A stretch of 39,660 nt of DNA, from NCBI RefSeq assembly GCF_000003605.2, contig NW_003153752.1, forward strand, positions 125,548 through 165,207, given 5' to 3'. The translations under genes and the position numbers were made by a program. Of this stretch, positions 32,901-39,660 are shown piece by piece (the stretch's first letter is position 1; each line of letters starts with the position of its first letter). The notes under the pieces were generated by a model. The model ran no database searches. It had not been told where the DNA came from and saw only the letters and a program-made list of their open reading frames with translations. The stretch comes from Saccoglossus kowalevskii. Lineage: Eukaryota; Hemichordata; Enteropneusta; Harrimaniidae.

Positions 32901-35900
32901 TCATCCAAATTCAGTGGTTCATTAACATAAGTCTTCACTATTGGCTGCAGATCAAAAACACCACTAACTAAAAGCAAACCTGTATAATGGTCATAATTAA
33001 ATATGTGTTTTTACTGCTAAAATATAGACTATTCAATTCACTTTTGCACGTTTGATCATCTGAGCATTATTCGTCACAAAAGATGATTTTGATTTTGTCC
33101 CAAAGATATTTTCACAGTGAATGGAAATAGGCAAATTTAAGCCAAATACACATAGAATGAGTATTCATTATCAGTCATGAATGCCCTGGTACAAATTCAT
33201 GTCCATCTTCAGTGATGAAACTAAATATAAATTCATTATAAATTTAATATATAATTATTATAAATATAACACGATTTCCAATCACTAACCTTTAATGATA
33301 TTTTGAAGAAGATCATATTGAGTCCAATCTACAGTGAGCAGCATTGCAGCCAGTTGACCACCAGCAGAGTGACCACATACATAAATACCCCTATAACAAA
33401 CACGAAAAAACATATTTAATTTATTGCTACTTTACCCAATCTACTGACAAAGTAATGAAACACAGCCAACTTGGGCTGAGACTGAATGAAAATATTTACA
33501 AGGTAGAAAACATGAAGTAGGTTTCAAACTACATCTTACCAACCACATATTTCCTGCTTAATTGCAGTTCAAATTGTCTGGAAACAAGTCATTATCAGTG
33601 TCACCTTTTGTATTGGCTAAATTGAGATTTGAAGAGTGTCTGGAAAATGGGTAAAGGCACTTGGAAGTCAACATATGTACATCAGCAACTTATGAAGAGT
33701 GTGTGTGAACATAATACCATGTTTGAATGAAATAATCCAGGTAAGCCTTGAGAAATGATTAATAAAATATTGAATTTTTTGTGATTTGAGTATTTTGGAT
33801 GAGAATGTAAAGTTGAGAATGTAAAAATATATAGCCTTCGTAATTTTGTGAAAAATTAATAAAAAAAAAATGCCTGCTTGTTGGCCATTTCAAATCAAAT
33901 TGTAATTTAAATGATGCAATTCTTGGGGGCAGACATCTAGGTATGGCATCAATCATGGTGAAACCAAAGGCCAAAAAGAAAGCTGTACTTTGGAACAGTG
34001 TAACAAGATTACCCCCTATACAACTGTATGTGTGATTAACATATATAGATTTGGTTGTTCAGGATTACTCCAAATGTTGAGTTTGTGCTGTTTTCTCGAC
34101 TTTAGCCATTTTCACCGGCTCTTTGACCGGTGTTCCACAGCAGCTCGCAAGAGCCCATAGAAATATGTGGTACAGTGGTTCGCTTCTTGGCAACATAGAA
34201 CGTTCTGTGACGTAGCCCCGCCCCTGAGAGTCTGGATCCAATCAGCTTAGGTATGCCTGAAATAGGGTCGATGATATGTTGGTTTGATGGACAACATTAG
34301 CCACCAGTGGATCAGGCAAAGGTCAACAGAAAAGAAACATATATGACATGCATATGCATTAAATAACAAAACAAAAAATTGTGCGTGTCAGTTATGTGTA
34401 ATATGTCATTACCAGGTTCAAATAAAATCAGCCTGTCATGCCTGAGAAACAGTCTCTGGAATATTGACAGTTTGTGATTCAATTATTTTGAGTGAAAAAA
34501 GTTACAAGTCGTTCAAAAGTGAATAAAATGGAAAACAAATTGTCACTTGTATACTACGGTATATTACTGTACATCTATATCTTAATTAATCAGTCCAAGC
34601 ATGCCTGAGCCAAAACCCATAAAATTCAAGGTGAAGTTCCAATGATAGTTCTGTTTTCAATATTATTACATACAAGAATAGCATCTGCACAATATTTACA
34701 ACAATAACATTTACTGTAAATATATGTATATCATCACTCATAGATCAATTACACTATGTACAAATATTGGATACACACAAAAGCAGGCAAGCAATACAGA
34801 GGAAGCTAGCTAATGAATTACCTAGTGTCTGGGAATTTATTTGCTATAAACATAACAGAATGTTTTACTTCTTCAACCATCTGTGATACAGATCCTGATA
34901 AAAAAGTTTATTAAACAATATTAAATAATATTTATACAGTTAAGTCTCCATATGTAATATTTAAACTAGGTCTGCCACACAACTGAGAAACAACTTATTT
35001 GTTTCCATATCACAGGAAAAGTTTTCATATTCTGTGTACAAAACATTGATGGTGTAAAAAAAGGGATGTCCAAAAAATCTAATAATGTAAATCAACAGAA
35101 TAACTTGCAACTGTGAATATATGTAATTATATATAAAGTCATTTATGTTTTGTTTTGGTTTTAAGAAATGATTTTAATATTTCTTGACCTTTTTACCTTC
35201 TGGAGCTATAGTATAGCCTACAGCAACTGTAATGATACCATTTTTAATCAAGGATCGTGCAGGAAAAGCTCCATGTATTTTACTGTAATATGAGAAAATA
35301 AAAATTATATGTTGTGACATGAGTCCTCGTTGTTTAATAGTCAACACTGAAATGAGTCAGCCATTTTGAATCAGAACTTGAAACAAGTGCATGGTAATCA
35401 GTGTGATATAATGTACAAGGCATGTCAGAGACATTGCTCTCAAACACCAATTGTTACTACAAAATTTCTGTCACTTTTTATAAAATTTATTATAATTACA
35501 GGCAAGGCAAAAATGTTATTTCTTCATCCATCATGGATATATGTGGTATATGACTAAGCTTTTATTTTTTTCACCATACAAAAAGTAGTTTACTGAGTGA
35601 TTTGAAAATTGTCACCACCACCACATGTAGTACCTATATATGTCATATCAAAGCAATCAGAAGTCGAAATTTCACCAAAAATTACAAAAATATTCACCAA
35701 AATTAGAAAATTAAAGATATCATTACAAAATGAACAAATCTGAGAGAGTGCACATCTAGTACATGTACCAATAGATGTAATATCAAAGCAATCGGAATTG
35801 TGTTTTTTTGAAAAGTCGAAAATATCACTTTTTACCACAAATTACAAAAATATTCACTAATATTAGAGAATTGAAGATATCATCACGAAATGAACAAATC

Positions 35901-38900
35901 TGAGAGAGGTCTACCCAAGGTACATATACACCAAGTATCAAAGCATTCAGGCTTGTAGTTTTCAAGAAGAAGTCGAAAAAGTAAAACATTGACACGGACG
36001 ATGACGACAAGCAATCACTCATATGATAAGCTCCGCTCAACAAAGTCGACAGCGGAGCTAAAAAAGTACAGAAAAATTTGGGCAAGAAAATATGGTGGTG
36101 AAAAGGTTGAGTATCATGAAGAAGCCTACCTACATTCCTGCCAGTAGCCACCATGGATGAATAGGACAACTGGTGCATCTGTAAAAACAATAGTCATATT
36201 AGAAAACACCCTGTGCTTGTACACTAACGATATCAGAATAAAGTTTTACTTGACATAATTCTAATATTCTGTTATTGATACATGTACTGTCACAGAAATA
36301 GTCATTCATTCAAAAATCTCAAATTATATATTAGCTATTTTAGTAACTGAAAATAATAAAGAAAACTTTGATGAAATGTACCAATTAATATGTAATGGTG
36401 ATATTATTTATGAGTGTTACCAACACTACATATCACAGAGGATTAAAGGATGTATGTCAGGCAATGGATGCCCTCAACTGGTACATGTAATCATGTCTTT
36501 GTTTTGAACCAGATAAAATGTGCTGATATCCACTGAGATATGCAGATTTATCCAACAGCACTGAATCAGAGCATAACAATGATTAACTCAATTTGAATTC
36601 CAATATATTATTCTCCACTATTTCAACTGACACAATATATCATTTGACCCACATAAATCAATCAAGTGTACTAATCAAGTGCATGCACTGTGTTCATGTG
36701 GCAACTATATGCAAATCTGGTACTGCAAAACCATTCTCGTCCATCATAGTATCCTTTCCACTGAACATTCCAAAAATACACAGACAAGGCCTGTATTTGA
36801 GATTTATAATGTGAATATTTGTGTCTGAGTAAATGTTATAAAAGCGAAGGACCAAAAGATGAGTTTCAAGTTATAGCGCCAACAGTTGGTTTCCATGAGA
36901 GAATGGGAGGGGGTGATTTCTAGCTCACACAATTCATCTGTTGGTGTTCCTGGTTCCCGACATTCTGATGAACTATCAACAAGCATTTACGTGGTGAAAT
37001 CAACCCCTACTATGCAGACAAAATTGGAACAATTTTACAACAGCTAACTTTCATATGATAAGATTTAGTTGGTGCAAAGAAGCCAGGATTTTATGACAAT
37101 GTTCAAAACTCACGATGTCATATATGTGTATGTGGCAGAATTTAGAAAACAAAATTACCACTTCTCTGCCACAAATATATAAGCACAAGCAAATCTTGTG
37201 ATGTTCTATGTATTCGCTAAGGCTAATGAAAATGTGTCCAAACCTGCTTTTTTTTAAACTGTGTTTTTTTAAAACTACCACTACCATAATAACTAAACTG
37301 GTTTTTAACATAATTAGTTTTGAAAGATGGTCAGGTTTTAGAATACAAAATTAGTTCACAATCTATGCTTGTCAAACTTTCAAAGTATAAAACAGTGAAT
37401 AAAAAAACACAAAAATGTATAGAGGACATACACCATTTGTTGTCAGAAAAGCAAAATTTCTATTCAAGATGAAAAATCTGAGAGATTACATTTTGGAGAA
37501 TTAAAAAAGCACAATTCTCTAATTAGTCAGAATTTTCGAAGCCAATAAATTACAAAAATCTGCCAAATAATACGTTGTTGACTTTTGAAGGGGGTGAATT
37601 TCAGTATATGAATGAATGGTTATGTTTTAATTCAAATCTAGTATTACTAAACCCACCTGTTGCAGCTTTATTTGGTTTGTAAATATCTACACAACATTTA
37701 GTATCTCCTTCTGTGAAATAGACGATGTCCAATTCTTTCTCTACGGTCGGTGATAATAGTAGTTCCTCTCTTGCTGGAAACAGAATCAATAATTATATTA
37801 ACATAATTCTTGATATTGTATAAGTGGGTGTGAAAATCCAAAGTAATTAACATAGTTAAACTACACATGGCTTGCCCTGTATATGTAAAAGTGAGCACAG
37901 GGTGGGGATATTATTATATAAGTAGGGCAGATCACAGCATAAGATGGGAAGATGACTACTAAGGGTACGGAAGATCCCAGTATCGAGTAGGAAGTTTGAC
38001 TATGTATACAGATTAACAATATTTATAAGTTTGATAGTAATCAGCTAATTAGAATCTAGAAAAAAAAATTTGGAAGTTACAGTAGTCATAATGACTCTTT
38101 AAAGAAACAATTTAAGGGTGTAATATAGAGAGTGCACTATGTACAGCAACACATAAACAACTAAACTTAAAAATTACCCATATATATAAGTTTGACAGTG
38201 ATAAGCTAAATATTTAAGTACTGTAGAATACTTTATTTTTGCTTGGAATTTATTTTCGCTATTTTCGCTGAAGGGATGATTCCGTGAAAATAAAATCCAT
38301 TGAATATACTTTTTTTCCTATATTTCACATTAAACTCATGAAAAATCAGTGAAAATAAATTCCAAGCAAAACGCCCAAAAAGCCTTTTCAGCGAAAATTA
38401 ATTCCAGTGAAAATAAAGTATTCCACAGTAATACATGTAACCCCCCCCCCCCTCCCCACCGAAGACGATATACCACGAGATATTGCACAATTCACGACAT
38501 ATATGCACGGGCCGCAGGCAAGTGCACATATGGAGTGAATTGTGCAATATTGAGTGGTATACCCAACTTCGGCATGGGGTTATTGCTATTATATTATACC
38601 GTACCAGTATATTGACAATTCGGAAAAACTAGTAAAAAAGAGTTTACTTTCATTGATTATAAGATTATGATTATGGCATGACACAAATAATTATTATATG
38701 AATGCACACAAAAAATGCACAGGCAACACAGTTCAAATTAACTTCTTTTATTCCACAGTGAATAGAACAGCTTAAACACACAAATTAGCATAACAACAGA
38801 TGACCTTTCACTGACTATGTCAACGCCATTTGGAATACAGGGTCATGGTACACTTTGGATCAACAAAACAACACATTATCCACGTTTTCATTCCGGTTTT

Positions 38901-39422
38901 TGTACAAATTGAACTGTAATTGCCCATTAAAATAACAGTTGCTCTCTCCCACACTAGTAAAATGAGTGGTAGTAATTTTGAGCTATTGCAAATAAATAAA
39001 CTCCACATAAACTACCAAAGTTCAATATTCATGAAAAAAATTGATATGCATATATACACGCACGCACACGCACACACACACATACCTTCATGTCGCATCA
39101 TCATTGTGACGACACACATTGGATTAACTTTTAATATAGTTGAATTAACTTTTAATATACCGGTAGTTGCGATATGAACTCGATTAAAACGCGTTCCTAT
39201 ATAGGGTTGTGTTTTAATTGGAGTTTAATTAAACTCAATTACAATGCAATTCAACGTAGAATTACATTTTAATTAAGTTTAATTAAATAAAAGTTGAATA
39301 TCCTGTTATATCATATTCTTTACCTCCTTACCTTTGGATACAGAAGTCACAAAATCTTCCACAACTTCATCTTGCTTCATACGAACTACCCATCTGCTTG
39401 GGGTAAACATATAATCCAAATC
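29913..39422 (-). CDS. AFMID: Kynurenine formamidase (arylformamidase), all but the first exon
   Basis: Hydrolyses N-formyl-kynurenine to kynurenine and formate in cytosolic tryptophan catabolism (EC 3.5.1.9; alpha/beta-hydrolase fold). Minus-strand exons are 39422-39332, 37773-37657, 36178-36130, 35282-35197, 34894-34822, 33390-33290, 32979-32901, 31906-31771, 30544-30440 and 29942-29913 (stop TAA). Every junction has GT/AG and matching phase. The 288 residues seen (human protein ~303) begin DLDYMFTPSRW, so about 15 residues lie off the right edge. Landmarks counted from that D are the oxyanion motif HGGYW (78-82), nucleophile GHSAG with Ser147, Asp231 in VGEHDSPSF and His263 in DKDHYNVV. 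Ser-Asp-His spacing is 84 and 32, against 83 and 32 in human AFMID as I recall it. The last exon encodes only DFLKLVNSR and is the least certain; it rests on a strong TTTTCTTTATTTTAG acceptor. The introns carry several mobile elements, but the reading frame is clean. Confidence 0.95.
29943..30439 (-). other. AFMID last intron (497 bp)
   Basis: Donor GTAAGAATA after SLTQ and acceptor TTTATTTTAG. An alternative acceptor (TTTCATAG near 30277) would open a longer frame without family resemblance, so I prefer the short terminal exon. Confidence 0.6.
30825..31275 (-). repeat. Tandem-block interspersed repeat in an AFMID intron
   Basis: On the minus strand it starts with a GTCCGTCC tract. About 2.5 blocks of ~140 bp follow, each with AAGATGGCCGACT-like and TTTTGAAAATGTGGTATC words (GCATGCATAAGATACCACAT at 30968 and 31108 on the plus strand). 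Near its minus-strand 3' end lies a hairpin CTCATGT...ACATGAG (30829-30850). This recalls the block structure of 4278-5080, where GGCCGACTGGC also occurs. Confidence 0.65.
32124..32210 (+). repeat. Three copies of a 27-bp tandem repeat
   Basis: GCAAAATATGAAATGCAC-type units start at 32124, 32151 and 32178, with a fourth partial start at 32205. The array lies in the AFMID intron 31907-32900. Confidence 0.9.
33391..34821 (-). other. AFMID intron with a promoter-like motif cluster
   Basis: A 1.43-kb intron. It holds a G+C-richer island near 34100-34260 described separately. No other exon is seen. Confidence 0.6.
34208..34245. promoter_or_regulatory. CRE / GC-box / CCAAT-like cluster inside an AFMID intron
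   Basis: TGACGTA (34208-34214), GCCCCGCCCC (34215-34224) and CCAATCAG (34238-34245) fall within 38 bp. Just upstream lies a hairpin CACCGG...CCGGTG near 34110-34130. These are textbook binding-site words, but their use here is unproven. The island may simply be part of another repeat. Confidence 0.25.
35620..36060 (-). mobile_element. Helentron-like element copy, 3'-truncated, in an AFMID intron
   Basis: This is the inverted relative of 1968-3391. On the minus strand it begins TAGCTCCGCTGT (rc of 36049-36060), inside a perfect 9-bp-arm hairpin AGCTCCGCT/AGCGGAGCT (36029-36059). A minimal GTC tract and about 2.5 of the ~157-bp blocks follow. The 3' inverted motif and terminal hairpin are missing. 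It lies wholly within the 847-bp intron 35283-36129, leaving both splice sites clear. Confidence 0.75.
36179..37656 (-). other. AFMID intron (1478 bp)
   Basis: No repeat family or exon recognised. Confidence 0.5.
38221..38428. mobile_element. 208-bp MITE with TA target duplication
   Basis: The ends are CTGTAGAATACTTTATTTTT and the inverted equivalent AAAATAAAGTATTCCACAG, with roughly 50 bp of inverted similarity on each side (both arms carry TTTATTTTCGC and TTCGCTGAA words). It is bounded by TA at 38219-38220 and 38429-38430. A TA duplication with such ends is typical of Tc1/mariner-derived MITEs. It lies in the AFMID intron 37774-39331. Confidence 0.75.
38438..38587. mobile_element. Foldback MITE, copy 2
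   Basis: Same family as 28175-28307 and better preserved. TATTGCACAATTCAC pairs with GTGAATTGTGCAATA, ATATGCAC with GTGCACAT, TATACCAC with GTGGTATA, and CCGAAG with CTTCGG. The outer arms are TAACCCC/GGGGTTA. A long C run (38441-38452) has expanded in the left arm. The loop carries GCCGCAGGC. Confidence 0.82.
39055..39084 (+). repeat. (AC)n/(GCAC)n microsatellite
   Basis: Imperfect AC repeats with interspersed GCAC, inside an AFMID intron. Confidence 0.85.
39221..39236. repeat. Perfect 16-bp palindrome
   Basis: GAGTTTAATTAAACTC is self-complementary and sits within a 25-bp near-palindrome. It lies at the centre of an AT-rich block (39118-39303) whose edges are weakly inverted (GGATTAACTTTTAAT against AAAAGTTGAATATCC). 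It may be a worn foldback element. Confidence 0.5.
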
Positions 39423-39660
39423 CTAGTAGGATAAAAACAAAAACAAAAAAAACTTATAAAACAATTTTAAAAAAAAAAATAATTTACTCAATTATACATT
39501 ATTTTTGTAATTTAGTATTAATAGGGATTTACTCACTGATTTAGTAACAGTACAATGTATAAAATATGGGAAAACTGTCATATGCAAGAACAAGTTCTAT
39601 AAGTTACAAGTAACCTGTAGAAGCTGTGTGGGTAATATTTTTATATTGATTTTTGTTGCA

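Noticed and set aside
1-39660. CRISPR arrays, bacterial operons, riboswitches or phage genes
   Set aside because: The DNA is clearly eukaryotic, with spliced genes and retrotransposons. The tandem repeats here have no spacer structure.

Overview
The window is AT-rich nuclear DNA of an animal. Its protein-coding content lies in short exons with GT/AG introns. It is dense in LINE, SINE, LTR and MITE relics and in Helentron-like elements, and it holds one 50-N assembly gap (10423-10472). Two recognisable genes point to a metazoan: a TRAF-family protein and kynurenine formamidase. Base composition, and elements built from a GTC microsatellite followed by ~157-bp tandem blocks (the DINE-1/HINE/'pearl' architecture well known in molluscs), suggest a marine lophotrochozoan such as a bivalve. 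I cannot fix the species from sequence alone.

Layout. 1-20 kb is gene-poor and repeat-rich. A Helentron-like non-autonomous element lies at 1968-3391, with a second, different one of the same architecture at 4278-5080. A ~0.45-0.67 kb segment is present twice in direct orientation (3443-4115 and 7424-7877). A tRNA-derived SINE lies inside a larger repeat (5258-5825 and 9725-11513), and the second copy is split by a 1.25-kb TG...CA insertion with a 5-bp target duplication. 21.3-24.9 kb is a 5'-truncated, frameshifted L1/Tx1-type LINE on the minus strand. Its reverse transcriptase is broken by a 366-bp MITE with a clean target duplication. 24.9-27.4 kb is a tandem array of ~0.75-0.9 kb units.

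27.7-39.4 kb holds the genes, arranged tail to tail. The last two exons of a TRAF-like gene (plus strand, 27664-29032) encode the C-terminal coiled coil and the MATH/TRAF domain, with a frameshift near the start. Kynurenine formamidase (AFMID; minus strand, 39422 down to 29913) has ten exons in the window, encoding 288 residues. The serine-hydrolase triad and the HGGYW motif are intact, and only a short first exon lies off the right edge. Splice phases agree across every junction. The stop codons of the two genes are ~0.88 kb apart. Their introns carry further mobile elements: a foldback MITE in both genes, a TA-flanked MITE, a Helentron-like copy and another tandem-block repeat.

The two genes do not form an operon. 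TRAF proteins act in TNF-receptor/Toll-type signalling and AFMID in tryptophan catabolism, so their adjacency is positional only as far as I can see. I found no convincing new molecular system. The most informative material is the mobile-element anatomy: nested insertions whose boundaries and target duplications can be read directly.
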